From assembly GCF_900168205.1 (NCBI RefSeq), contig NZ_FUZE01000025.1, positions 1 to 59,898 on the forward strand: a DNA stretch of 59,898 nt. The letters run 5' to 3'. This stretch comes from Chryseobacterium balustinum. GTDB lineage: Bacteria; Bacteroidota; Bacteroidia; Flavobacteriales; Weeksellaceae. Within the stretch, counting starts at the first letter, position 1; each line of letters starts with the position of its first letter. The position numbers and the translations under genes are program-made. The notes beneath the pieces were generated by a model that saw nothing but the letters and a program-made list of their open reading frames with translations, made no database searches and was not told where the DNA came from. Of this stretch, positions 18,227 to 27,741 are shown one piece after another.

Positions 18227-19105
18227 ATGAACTGCAAACAATTCAACAGCATATCGTTGGAAGAAGTCCTCCTTTCTCTCGGACACCTTCCAACGAAACA
18301 AAATGAAAAAGAAGCTTGGTATCTCAACCCTTTTGCCAACGAATCCCAAGCCTCTTTTAAAATTAATAAAAGTCTAAACTATTGGTACTTATTTTCAGAA
18401 GGGATCGGAGGAACGAATACCGACTTTATGAAGAAATACCTGAACGCTTCGGTCAATGAAGTTTTAGTATGGGCAGAAAATCAAAATTTTTCTTCATTTC
18501 ATCAGCAAAGTATTTCAAATCAGAAAGCAGAAAATTTATCTAGACAATATGAGATCATTGAAATTAAAAACGTTCAGCATCCTGCACTTTTGGAATATTT
18601 AAGAGACAGAAAAGTTGGAAATCAAACTCAGTTCTTAGACGAAATCCATTACCGAATGAAAGATAAAAACTATTTCGGAATTGGCTTCAAGAACGATTCT
18701 GGCGGTTATGAAATTCGCAATAAATATTCGAAAATTTGTTTGGGAAAAAAAGATATTTCAACCATAAAAAACGGATCAGAATCGCTTCGGATTTTCGAAG
18801 GCTTTTTCGATTTTCTTTCCTGTAAAAATGTAGAGAAATTTTTAGAAAAAGAACCTGTCGATTATCTCATTTTGAATTCCGTTTCGATGATTTCTAAGAT
18901 TAAAAATTCAATTGAAAAGTATGAAAATATTGAGCTTTATTTTGATAATGATGAAGCAGGAAATCGTGCCATTGAAATGATTAAAAATGAAAACAAAAAC
19001 GCAGAAGATTGTCGGGTTTTATATTCAGATTTTAAAGACTTAAATGATTGGATGATTCATAAAAACCCATCACCTGAAAGACAAGTGAAGCAAAGACGTA
19101 GGTGA
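18227..19105 (+). CDS. Toprim-domain primase-like protein
   Basis: A 292-residue protein. Residues about 30-60 (AWYLNPFANESQASFKINK and on to FSEGIGGTNTDFM) resemble the zinc-binding domain of DnaG-type primases but lack the zinc cysteines. The Toprim domain follows, with the glutamate in LRIFEGFFDFLS and the DNDEAG motif at residues 240-245. Such proteins prime replication of mobilisable elements or of the transferred strand. It sits between the iteron-like cluster and the mobilisation genes. Confidence 0.85.
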   Translation: MNCKQFNSISLEEVLLSLGHLPTKQNEKEAWYLNPFANESQASFKINKSLNYWYLFSEGIGGTNTDFMKKYLNASVNEVLVWAENQNFSSFHQQSISNQKAENLSRQYEIIEIKNVQHPALLEYLRDRKVGNQTQFLDEIHYRMKDKNYFGIGFKNDSGGYEIRNKYSKICLGKKDISTIKNGSESLRIFEGFFDFLSCKNVEKFLEKEPVDYLILNSVSMISKIKNSIEKYENIELYFDNDEAGNRAIEMIKNENKNAEDCRVLYSDFKDLNDWMIHKNPSPERQVKQRRR

Positions 19106-19160
19106 GTAAAGTAAACACAGGTACAATATGGTGGTATGTTAGTGCAAAAAGTACCCAAAG

Positions 19161-19190
19161 TTTACAATAAGCGTACCCGCTGATTGTAAA
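19161..19190. other. Candidate origin of transfer (oriT) hairpin
   Basis: A 13-bp-arm inverted repeat, TTTACAATAAGCG (19161-19173) against CGCTGATTGTAAA (19178-19190), has one mismatch and a TACC loop. GTACCC occurs twice nearby (19151 and 19173). It lies 65 bp before the MobC-like gene and the relaxase, where oriT is usually found. No nick site can be assigned from sequence alone. Confidence 0.5.
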
Positions 19191-19254
19191 ATTGGGATTT
19201 TTGATTTCTTCCTATCGTCAGAAATGTTTTTTTAAATGCAATAAAATTTACACT

Positions 19255-19704
19255 ATGGAAAAAGACTTTTTAAAAGAATTTATAAAACGAGCCACCAAAG
19301 AAAATGAAGTCAAAATTGCTAAGGAAAAGAGAAAAAAATATTTTCAGGAATTAGGTCGTAAAGGTGGTTTGAAAACCAAAGAAAATAAAAAATTGGACAA
19401 AGTTATTTCAATACGAATGACCAATTCTGAATATGAAATTCTACTTCAAAAGCAAGAAAAGCATCCGCTAAAATTGTCCACTTATATCCGGAATGTTTTG
19501 TTCGAAAAAGAACTTAAAATCAATGAATTTCAAACTGATGAAGTCTTACTTCAATACGGAGCCCATTTCAAAAAAATCACCAATCTTTTACGAAATCGGG
19601 AATGGAATGCTTTTGAAAATAAGAAAGAAATTTTATTAAGAATTGAAAATCTGATCGAATTGATTTATCAATATTTATATTCAAAAATTCAGAAAAATGA
19701 ATAA
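19255..19704 (+). CDS. MobC-like relaxosome accessory protein
   Basis: A 149-residue basic protein with a ribbon-helix-helix-like segment (VISIRMTNSEYEILLQKQ, then STYIRNVLFE), as in MobC/BmgB-type proteins that help the relaxase open oriT. I placed the start at the ATG at 19255 (MEKDFLKEF); the frame is open from 19192, but the extra residues do not fit and would run into the hairpin region. It overlaps the relaxase gene by 8 nt, so the two are coupled. Confidence 0.8.
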   Translation: MEKDFLKEFIKRATKENEVKIAKEKRKKYFQELGRKGGLKTKENKKLDKVISIRMTNSEYEILLQKQEKHPLKLSTYIRNVLFEKELKINEFQTDEVLLQYGAHFKKITNLLRNREWNAFENKKEILLRIENLIELIYQYLYSKIQKNE

Positions 19705-20845
19705 TTCCGCAACCACAAGAACCATTACAAAAATTGCTTTGGAATACAATGGCAACGATAAAGGAACAGCAGAAATGGTTGCTTCAAACTATATTTTGAG
19801 TGAAACTGCTGAAGGTCAATTTCACGAAATGAAGACCGTAGCTGAAAGAAATTCCAAAGTGAAGAAATGGGCATTGACAGGATATATTTCTCAACCAGAC
19901 GAAATTGGCAGAAAATTGAAGGATGAAGAATTTTTAGAAATCGCCACAAAAGCATTAGATAAAGTCGGTGTGACGGCAAACAACCAGTTTCGGCTTGATA
20001 TTCATAATAGCACCAAACATAAGCACATTCATTTTATCGTGAACAGGATTGATATTTCGGGAAAGTGCACTGTGAAATCACACGATATCGGAAAGAGATT
20101 TGGTGAAGCTGTCAGAGAAGTTTGTAAAGAGAGAGGATTATTGACCGATGTAGAAATTGGAGTGCAAAAAAAAGCCGAGATGTTGAAAAGCTTGACTGAA
20201 GCTATTAGGTCAGAAAATAATTTTGATGGTCTCATTTCAGAAATGAAGAAAAAAGGTTTTGAAGTTCAATTGTCTTCAAATGTCAAGGACGGAATTTCGG
20301 GAATGCGAATATTGCTGGAAAAGGACAAAAATCATCAAACTGAAAGGATTTATAAAGCTGGTTACAAATTGTCTGAAATTTCAAATCAATTGAAAATCTC
20401 TCAAATAAAATCTTTGTTTGAAGTTAAAACTGCGGTTAAGGAAGCACAAAAATACGCTAGCAACTTAAAGGAATTTCGGGAAAATATACAACAAAAAGGA
20501 TTTTCTGTAAAGATGCAATACAATGGAGAATTTAAAGCCAATCAAAAAAATGAAATTCAAGATATATGGATCAATAAAGTTGATAGTAATCAACAGAAAA
20601 GCGGATTGTTTTTCAAGAAAAATTTAGGTTTTTCTCTGTCGGTAATAGATTCTGGCCTGGGTGATCTGGTAAAATCATTAAGTAAAAGTAATGTAAATAA
20701 TGATGCAAGTAATCATCTAAAATCAGAAACAAATGAAAGCTTAATAGAAATTGCAGGCGGATTATTCGGTGACTTCCTTAATCCAACCTATATTTCTCAG
20801 GACGAAGATGAACTCTGGAAAAAGAAGCGAAAATTAAGAAGATAA
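19697..20845 (+). CDS. Relaxase / mobilisation nuclease
   Basis: A 382-residue relaxase of the MobB/MobA type found in Bacteroidota mobilisable elements. Residues 1-160 form the nuclease domain; the metal-binding histidines are in DIHNSTKHKHIHFIVNRI (H103, H108, H110, H112). The later part is helical and charged, likely for DNA or coupling-protein contact. It would nick oriT and stay bound to the 5' end during transfer. There is no coupling protein gene in the element, so a helper plasmid or ICE is needed. Confidence 0.88.
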   Translation: MNNSATTRTITKIALEYNGNDKGTAEMVASNYILSETAEGQFHEMKTVAERNSKVKKWALTGYISQPDEIGRKLKDEEFLEIATKALDKVGVTANNQFRLDIHNSTKHKHIHFIVNRIDISGKCTVKSHDIGKRFGEAVREVCKERGLLTDVEIGVQKKAEMLKSLTEAIRSENNFDGLISEMKKKGFEVQLSSNVKDGISGMRILLEKDKNHQTERIYKAGYKLSEISNQLKISQIKSLFEVKTAVKEAQKYASNLKEFRENIQQKGFSVKMQYNGEFKANQKNEIQDIWINKVDSNQQKSGLFFKKNLGFSLSVIDSGLGDLVKSLSKSNVNNDASNHLKSETNESLIEIAGGLFGDFLNPTYISQDEDELWKKKRKLRR

Positions 20846-20867
20846 TTAAAAATTTAAAATAATAAAT

Positions 20868-21479
20868 ATGGAAAATGAAAATAAAGAATCTAAAAGTAAC
20901 GGAATGGAACTTTTAGAAAACGTGATCAAATCAAATACGGAAAATATTGAACAAAATATCAAACTGCAGTTTGCCATTGAAGATCATACGACTCTATTGA
21001 ATGACTTAAAGACATGCTTGGAAGACGGACAGTCAATCAATAATGAAACTGTGGTCTTTTTCAAATTAGTGCAAGCCAAAATAACTCAATTAATTGCCAG
21101 TATTCCTGCCCAGACAGAAATGGTTCTTTCAAAAGAAACTAAAGATTATTTGGACGGTTTAGGGAAGGATATACGATGGAAGAAGAAATTTATTTGGAGC
21201 GGAATTGGAGTTTTTGTCTTTGCGATTTTTGTACTGATCGCCTCAATTAATTTCTCAAACAAATGGTACAAAGAAAGCATCAGAGCCAAAAGTGAACTAC
21301 GCCAAGATATTTTAAATGAAATTGCTGATGATGGAAAAAAAATCTATGATAAAAATGAGATAATAATGTTGAGAGAAAATACTCAAGTTATGCAATTGTG
21401 GATTAAGAATAATCCTAAAAAAGCAGAGGACTTTCTGAGGTTTAAAGATGGATATAACGCGAGCAAGAAAAATTATTAA
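20868..21479 (+). CDS. Single-pass membrane protein of the mobilisation module
   Basis: A 203-residue protein with one clear transmembrane helix (IWSGIGVFVFAIFVLIASI at about residues 106-124). The N-terminal 100 residues are acidic and helical, and a charged C-terminal region follows. I do not recognise a family. It follows the relaxase at 22 nt and is likely cotranscribed, so a role in mobilisation (for example tethering the relaxosome) is possible. Confidence 0.7.
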   Translation: MENENKESKSNGMELLENVIKSNTENIEQNIKLQFAIEDHTTLLNDLKTCLEDGQSINNETVVFFKLVQAKITQLIASIPAQTEMVLSKETKDYLDGLGKDIRWKKKFIWSGIGVFVFAIFVLIASINFSNKWYKESIRAKSELRQDILNEIADDGKKIYDKNEIIMLRENTQVMQLWIKNNPKKAEDFLRFKDGYNASKKNY

Positions 21480-21490
21480 AAAATTATCAA

Positions 21491-21587
21491 GCAGTTGGAG
21501 GGTTAAGTTAATTTGGTAATTAGAAAAAAATGAGGTAATGTATTGTATCGACTATTTGAGTTCTTTGTGAATTACACCTCCAACTCC
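21491..21587. repeat. Att-like inverted pair between mobilisation and metal modules
   Basis: AGTTGGAGG at 21493-21501 and its inverse within CCTCCAACTCC at 21577-21587 both match the core of the 18-bp attachment repeat (GGAGTTGGAGG). They sit exactly at the junction between the mobilisation genes and the metal cargo. Confidence 0.35.
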
Positions 21588-21645
21588 TTATAAGATAGTT
21601 TTTACTAAAAGTAAAACATAAATTAAAATTTATTACTTTTGTGAA

Positions 21646-21972
21646 GTGAAAATTTTGAGACTTCTATTAACATTTTATTTCATAGCACTGCTTATCATTC
21701 CTTGCAGTGATGTTGAAACGCAGCTTGTTGTAGGTCATCATAGTGAGATTTCCATAAGCGCCGAAAATTCCCAGCCGGGTAGTAATGATGGTACTTGTTC
21801 TCCTTTTTGCATGTGCAATTGTAGCCATGTAAGTGTCATTGCATTTAAGGTAGAACCTTTGCTGGAAATTCCTCTGCAGGTTCAATTCTATTTTTCCAAA
21901 AAAATTCTTTTTCATAAGAATAACATTGCCTATCAGGTTTATGACCATATCTGGCAACCCCCTAAGATTTAA
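21646..21972 (+). CDS. DUF6660-like exported metal-associated protein
   Basis: A 108-residue protein beginning at GTG, with an N-terminal signal sequence (ILRLLLTFYFIALLIIP), a Cys-rich patch CSPFCMCNCSH at about residues 52-62 that could bind metal, and a C-terminal WQPPKI. Proteins of this kind precede Czc/Cus efflux genes in Bacteroidota. It is the first gene of the operon 21646-29787. A TACTTTTG -7-like box ends only 4 nt before the GTG. The gene at 40290-40682 has the same plan and the same WQPPKI end. Confidence 0.7.
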   Translation: MKILRLLLTFYFIALLIIPCSDVETQLVVGHHSEISISAENSQPGSNDGTCSPFCMCNCSHVSVIAFKVEPLLEIPLQVQFYFSKKILFHKNNIAYQVYDHIWQPPKI

Positions 21973-22100
21973 TTTTTTTTGACAGTTTTTTAAAGATTTT
22001 GCCGTAAAGCAGTGTCTTTAATGGTTACGATTACTGTACTTTTTACAGGATTTTGTGGCTATGTTGAATTCGTAAGCAATTTCAATAAAATTAAAATTAA

Positions 22101-25100
22101 ATGTTAGATAAAATCATAAAATTTAGCATCAACAACAAGATCGTCATAGGAATAATGACCTTGTTACTGATACTATGGGGTGTTTGGAGCGCAAACCGAT
22201 TGCCCATTGATGCTGTGCCCGATATCACCAACAATCAAGTGCAGATCATAACTGTCTGTCCAACACTTGCGGGTCAGGAAGTGGAACAGCTGGTCACTTT
22301 CCCCATTGAGCAAAGCATCGCCAATATACCAGATATTGAAGAGACTCGAAGTATCTCACGATTCGGTCTTTCTGTCATTACCGTGGTATTTAAAGAAGAT
22401 GTCGATATATATTTTGCACGCCAACTGATCAGTGAAAAATTAAAAGAAGCTTCAGAAGAAATTCCAAAAGGTGTTGGCACACCAGAACTCGCACCTGTGA
22501 GTACTGGCTTAGGAGATGTATATCAGTATATTCTGCATCCGAAGAAAGGAAGTGAAAAAAAATATTCATCTAAGGAGCTGAGAACTATGCAGGACTGGAT
22601 CGTCAGAAGACAACTGAACGGAACGCCGGGAGTTGCGGAGGTAAACAGTTTTGGAGGGGAACTGAAACAGTATGAAGTGGCTGTCGATCCCAATCGGCTC
22701 CGAGCAATGGGGATCAGCATCACAGACCTTTTTACTGCATTGGAGAAAAACAATCAGAACACAGGAGGTGCTTTCATAGACAAAAAGCCGAATGCCTATT
22801 TTATCCGTGGCATAGGTGTAGTAACTTCTCTTGAGGATATTAAAAATATAGCAGTCAAGAATGACAAAGGAAATGTCCCTATTTTCATTAAAGATGTAGC
22901 TGATGTTCGTATTGGAAGTGCAGTTCGTTACGGAGCCATGACATACAATGGTAATGTAGATGCTGTTGGTGGCATTGTAATGATGCTAAAAGGTTCGAAC
23001 AGCAGTGAAGTTGTAAATCTCATCAAAGATAAAATTCCTACTATTCAAAAATCTTTGCCAGACGATATTGTAATAGAACCTTTTCTTGATAGGACAAACC
23101 TTGTTGGCAGAGCAATCAGTACAGTTGAAAAGAATCTTATTGAAGGAGCACTCATCGTGATTTTTGTATTGGTTGTATTCTTAGGGAATTTAAGAGCAGG
23201 ATTGATCGTTGCCTCAGCAATCCCATTGTCACTCCTTTTTGCATTAGGAATGATGAATGTTTTTGGAGTCAGTGCCAATTTAATGAGTTTAGGCGCAATA
23301 GATTTTGGGTTAATCGTTGATGGTGCCGTGATTATCGTGGAAGCGACACTCCATCATTTAGGACTTAGAAAATCTACGCAGAAACTGACGCAGTCTGAGA
23401 TGAATGAAGAAGTTTTTCTTTCCGCCTCGAAAATCAGAAATAGTGCGGCATTTGGCGAGATCATCATTCTGATCGTTTACATTCCTATTTTAACTTTGGT
23501 CGGTGTTGAAGGGAAAATGTTTACACCGATGGCAAAAACAGTAGGGTTTGCTATTTTGGGAGCTTTGATCTTATCTCTGACCTATATCCCGATGATGAGC
23601 GCATTGTTTTTATCAAAAAAAATATCACAAAAGGAGACTTTTTCAGATAAGCTGATGAATAAACTTCAGGGTATCTATCAACCATTACTAAAAAGAGCTA
23701 TCAAAATCAAGGGTATAATTGTTTCCGTTACGGTACTTTTATTTGCAGTGAGCCTATTTATATTCAGTCGAATGGGTGGTGAATTTATCCCACAGTTACA
23801 GGAAGGCGATTTTGCTTTTCATTGCATCTTGCCTCAGGGAAGCTCACTGTCGCAAAGCATTGAGACTTCAATGCAGGCTTCCAGAATTATCAAGAAATTT
23901 GATGAGGTAAAAATGGTGGTGGGAAAAACAGGGGCTGCCGAAGTACCTACCGATCCGATGCCTTTTGAAGCTACAGATCTGATCATTGTTTTAAAGCCAC
24001 AAAAAGAATGGAAAAGTAATAAATCTTATGATGAATTAGCGGACGAAATTTCAGAACAACTAGAATTGATTCCCGGTGTATTTTTCGAAAAAAATCAGCC
24101 GATACAGATGCGTTTTAATGAACTGATGACGGGAATTCGCCAGGATGTGGCCGTGAAAATTTTCGGTGAAAATTTGGATTCTCTCGCTATTTATGCGGAT
24201 AAAGTTGGAAAAGTAATTCAGACTATTGACGGCACAACAGAGCCTCAGATCGAGCGCATCAGCGGACTTCCACAGATCAATGTGGAGTATGATCGCACAA
24301 GAATGGCAAATTACGGACTAAATATTGAAGATGTCAATAATACTTTAAGCACTGCATTTGCGGGTAAAGCCGCAGGTCAGGTTTTTGAAAACGAAAGACG
24401 TTTTGATCTGGTGATTCGTTTGGACAGCCTGCACAGAGCTAATATTGATGATGTCAATAATCTGATGATATCCACCAATACAGGAAACCAAATCCCACTT
24501 TCTCAAGTGGCTAATATCGGCTATAAACTCGGCCCGGCACAGATCAGCCGTGAAGAAGGGAAACGAAGAATAGTTGTAGGTTTTAATGTCAAAGGTCGGG
24601 ATGTAGAAAGTGTTGTCGATGACATTCAAAGCAGACTTGAACAACAAATAAAGCTGCCATCGGGATATTATTTCACTTATGGCGGACAGTTTGAGAATCT
24701 GCAGGATGCGAGCAAGAGATTGCTGATTGCTGTTCCGGTTTCTTTACTCCTGATATTTTTCTTGTTATACTTCACATTCCGCTCATTTAAGCAGGCTGCA
24801 TTAATTTTTACTGCGATACCGATGAGTGCCATCGGCGGGATCTTCGCCTTATTGATCAGAGATATGCCATTCAGTATCAGTGCCGGAATAGGTTTTATCG
24901 CATTGTTTGGCGTTGCTGTTCTCAACGGAATTGTCCTCATAGGAACTTTTAATCAGCTGGAAAAAGATGGCGAAACAAATCTTATGAAACGTGTCGTAGA
25001 AGGTACTAAAACTAGACTTCGGCCAGTTCTGATGACTGCAACAGTGGCTTCATTAGGATTTCTTCCAATGGCAATTTCAACAGGAGCCGGAGCAGAAGTT

Positions 25101-26465
25101 CAGAAACCTTTGGCAACGGTGGTAATAGGTGGCTTGATCACTGCGACTTTTCTGACGCTATTTGTTCTACCGATTCTTTACATCATTTTCAACAGTAACT
25201 TCAGAATTAAAAATATGAAGATGAAATCTTTGACAACAATTATCGTGTTAGGATTTCTACTTGTCGGACAAACATTGAATGCTCAAACAACAAAAACACT
25301 TTCTGTGGAACAGGCTACAGAAATGGCATTGAGCAATAGTTATTCAATAAAAACGAAAGATTTGGATATTAAAGTTTCCGAGGCCTTGAAACCGACCGCT
25401 AGTGAACTGCCAAAAATGAATTTCAATGCACAGTTAGGTCAATACAACAGTCCGAAGTTCGACCAGTCGTTTTCAATTTCACAGAGCATACCATTTCCGA
25501 CTTTGTTCAAAGCCAGAAAAGACCTGATTGCAGAAGAGATTAAAGCTAAACAGATCAGTAAAGACATCACCGCCAACGAAGTTGCACGGCAGGTCAGAAC
25601 TTATTTTTACCAGATTGAATATCTGCACTACAACCAGACCAAACTGATGAAGCTCGACAGCCTTTATCAGGATTTTATCAGGATAGCCACTGTCAGATTC
25701 AATGCAGGTGACATCAAAAAAATTGAAATCAGTACAGCAGAAACTCAGAAAGGGGAGATCGGTCTATTGCTAAATCAGAATAAAATTTATCTTGATAATG
25801 CATACAAAAATCTGAAAGCACTATTAAATACAGACGATGATATAAAGGTTTTGTTTAAAGAAAATTATGAGCCTATGAAAGCGGAGTATGTTCTGGACAG
25901 CACTACAATTGCCAATCATCCAACCGTCAAAGCATTCTACCAGGAAATGGAAATTGCCGAGAAAAATAAAAACGTAGAGCGATCGCAGGGCTTACCTGAG
26001 TTCAGTTTGGGTTACACGAACCAGTCAATCATAGGTTTTCATACACTCAATGGGCAGGAAAAATATTTTGATGCAGGAAACCGATTTCACATTGCCAATC
26101 TTGGAATTTCAATTCCTTTGACTTTTGGAGCGACGAAAGCGAGAATCCAGTCTTTGGATTATCAGAGGCAAATGGCAGAATCGAACGCAAAACTCCAGCA
26201 AAAACAATTGACAGTTCAACTTGAGAATGCCTTAGAGCAATATAAGCAGGATGTACAGCAATATGAATATTATGTAGGTCAGGCTATTCCAAATGCAGAA
26301 AAAATTGTAAAAGCAGGTCAGCTCGGTTACAAAACCGGAGAAATCTCCTACGTCGAATATCTTTTCGCTCTGCAGACTGCAACCAATATTCAGCTTAAGT
26401 ATCTGGAATCCATTCAACAAGTCAATCAGTCTGTAGTCATCATTAACTCTTTAATCAATAAATAA
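22101..26465 (+). CDS. CzcA-type RND metal efflux pump fused to a CzcC/TolC-type outer-membrane factor
   Basis: A 1454-residue fusion. Residues 1 to about 1035 are an HME-type RND transporter: a first helix, two large periplasmic loops and 12 membrane helices. The transmembrane-4 motif DFGLIVDGAVIIVE (D401, D407, E414) is that of divalent cation pumps (Zn, Co, Cd, Ni) rather than Cu/Ag pumps. Residues 1039-1454 are an outer-membrane efflux factor that begins with its own signal-like segment (SLTTIIVLGFLLVGQTLNAQ) ending in a plausible signal peptidase site. The fusion type is known in Bacteroidota. The adaptor follows after 1 nt. Confidence 0.9.
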   Translation: MLDKIIKFSINNKIVIGIMTLLLILWGVWSANRLPIDAVPDITNNQVQIITVCPTLAGQEVEQLVTFPIEQSIANIPDIEETRSISRFGLSVITVVFKEDVDIYFARQLISEKLKEASEEIPKGVGTPELAPVSTGLGDVYQYILHPKKGSEKKYSSKELRTMQDWIVRRQLNGTPGVAEVNSFGGELKQYEVAVDPNRLRAMGISITDLFTALEKNNQNTGGAFIDKKPNAYFIRGIGVVTSLEDIKNIAVKNDKGNVPIFIKDVADVRIGSAVRYGAMTYNGNVDAVGGIVMMLKGSNSSEVVNLIKDKIPTIQKSLPDDIVIEPFLDRTNLVGRAISTVEKNLIEGALIVIFVLVVFLGNLRAGLIVASAIPLSLLFALGMMNVFGVSANLMSLGAIDFGLIVDGAVIIVEATLHHLGLRKSTQKLTQSEMNEEVFLSASKIRNSAAFGEIIILIVYIPILTLVGVEGKMFTPMAKTVGFAILGALILSLTYIPMMSALFLSKKISQKETFSDKLMNKLQGIYQPLLKRAIKIKGIIVSVTVLLFAVSLFIFSRMGGEFIPQLQEGDFAFHCILPQGSSLSQSIETSMQASRIIKKFDEVKMVVGKTGAAEVPTDPMPFEATDLIIVLKPQKEWKSNKSYDELADEISEQLELIPGVFFEKNQPIQMRFNELMTGIRQDVAVKIFGENLDSLAIYADKVGKVIQTIDGTTEPQIERISGLPQINVEYDRTRMANYGLNIEDVNNTLSTAFAGKAAGQVFENERRFDLVIRLDSLHRANIDDVNNLMISTNTGNQIPLSQVANIGYKLGPAQISREEGKRRIVVGFNVKGRDVESVVDDIQSRLEQQIKLPSGYYFTYGGQFENLQDASKRLLIAVPVSLLLIFFLLYFTFRSFKQAALIFTAIPMSAIGGIFALLIRDMPFSISAGIGFIALFGVAVLNGIVLIGTFNQLEKDGETNLMKRVVEGTKTRLRPVLMTATVASLGFLPMAISTGAGAEVQKPLATVVIGGLITATFLTLFVLPILYIIFNSNFRIKNMKMKSLTTIIVLGFLLVGQTLNAQTTKTLSVEQATEMALSNSYSIKTKDLDIKVSEALKPTASELPKMNFNAQLGQYNSPKFDQSFSISQSIPFPTLFKARKDLIAEEIKAKQISKDITANEVARQVRTYFYQIEYLHYNQTKLMKLDSLYQDFIRIATVRFNAGDIKKIEISTAETQKGEIGLLLNQNKIYLDNAYKNLKALLNTDDDIKVLFKENYEPMKAEYVLDSTTIANHPTVKAFYQEMEIAEKNKNVERSQGLPEFSLGYTNQSIIGFHTLNGQEKYFDAGNRFHIANLGISIPLTFGATKARIQSLDYQRQMAESNAKLQQKQLTVQLENALEQYKQDVQQYEYYVGQAIPNAEKIVKAGQLGYKTGEISYVEYLFALQTATNIQLKYLESIQQVNQSVVIINSLINK

Positions 26466-26466
26466 T

Positions 26467-27723
26467 ATGAAAAAAAATATCATCTATACTGCTTTCGTTT
26501 TTGTTATTCTTATGAGCTGTGGAAAGAAGGAGGCCAACACAGAATCGGAAAGCGAAATCAAAACTGAGCAGGCAGAAGAACACGGTGATGAGGTTCCCCA
26601 GACCATAGCAAGCCTGTCTGAAGAACAGATTAAAGCGGTTGGCATCAATCTAGGAAAGATTGAGATGAAGGAATTGACCTCTACCATCAAAGCCAATGGA
26701 GCACTTAGAGTTCCGAACAATAATAAAGCGACCGTCACATCAATGTATGGTGGGATTATTAAAACTTTGAATGTACAGATCGGGGATTTTGTAAGAAAAG
26801 GACAGGTAATTGCCTCCATATCAAATCCGGAATACATTCAGTTGCAAGAGCAATACCTGACCGTGAAAAGCAGGATTGCATTTGCAGAACAAGAATACAG
26901 GAGACAAAAGGAATTATTTGATAATGATGCCGGCGCAAAGAAGAACCTTCAGAGTTCAGATGCTGAACTGAAAACCCTGAGAACACAAAGATCATCTTTG
27001 CAGAGACAGCTTCAGATTATGGGCATCAATCCCGCCAATGTCAATAATGGAAATTTGCGATCCGGTTTAGTTATCACATCACCAATCAGTGGAACGATAA
27101 GTACTATTTCCTCACAAATTGGAAGTTACGTTGACATCTCATCGCCCGTTGCGGAAATTATAGATAATGGTTCCCTACATCTTGATTTGCAGGTTTTTGA
27201 AAAGGATCTGCCAAAAATGAAAGTGGGACAAATCGTTCATTTTAAATTAACAAATAATCCTGAAACCGAGTACGATGCCATAATCTACAGCATTGGTTCA
27301 TCCTTTGAAAACGACAGCAAAACAATCTCCGTTCACTGTTCTGTAACAGGAAACAAATCCGGATTGATCGACGGAATGAATATCACAGGAATCGTAAGTC
27401 TCGATAAAAGTACCACGCCTGCGGTTCCCAATGAAGCCATTGTAGAAGCGGACAGCAAATATTTCATTTTTATCAAAACAGACAAAAAGGCTGAAGAGCA
27501 TCAAGAAGAGGGAGAAGATGAACATTTAAATGAAAAGAAAATATCTAACAAAGAAGAAAAAATGACTAATTTCGAAAAGATAGAAGTTGTGAAAGGTTCT
27601 TCTGATATGGGTTACACGGCGATTACAGCTGTCAATGAAATTCCGGCAAATGCTGAAATAGTAGTAAAAGGCGCATTTTTTGTCAATGCTAAGCTAAGTA
27701 ATTCAGGTGAACACGAAGATTAA
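26467..27723 (+). CDS. Periplasmic adaptor of the RND metal pump (CzcB/CusB type)
   Basis: A 418-residue membrane-fusion protein with a lipoprotein signal (lipobox LMSC near residue 18), so it is anchored to a membrane facing the periplasm. The lipoyl-like hairpin (GDFVRKGQVIASISNPEY), a coiled coil of about 70 residues and the beta-barrel part (TSPISGTISTISS) are visible. A His/Glu-rich stretch (KKAEEHQEEGEDEHLNEK) near residues 340-357 could bind metal. It joins the RND pump and the outer-membrane factor encoded just upstream. Confidence 0.9.
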   Translation: MKKNIIYTAFVFVILMSCGKKEANTESESEIKTEQAEEHGDEVPQTIASLSEEQIKAVGINLGKIEMKELTSTIKANGALRVPNNNKATVTSMYGGIIKTLNVQIGDFVRKGQVIASISNPEYIQLQEQYLTVKSRIAFAEQEYRRQKELFDNDAGAKKNLQSSDAELKTLRTQRSSLQRQLQIMGINPANVNNGNLRSGLVITSPISGTISTISSQIGSYVDISSPVAEIIDNGSLHLDLQVFEKDLPKMKVGQIVHFKLTNNPETEYDAIIYSIGSSFENDSKTISVHCSVTGNKSGLIDGMNITGIVSLDKSTTPAVPNEAIVEADSKYFIFIKTDKKAEEHQEEGEDEHLNEKKISNKEEKMTNFEKIEVVKGSSDMGYTAITAVNEIPANAEIVVKGAFFVNAKLSNSGEHED

Positions 27724-27741
27724 ATTTTTAAAATAACTGTA

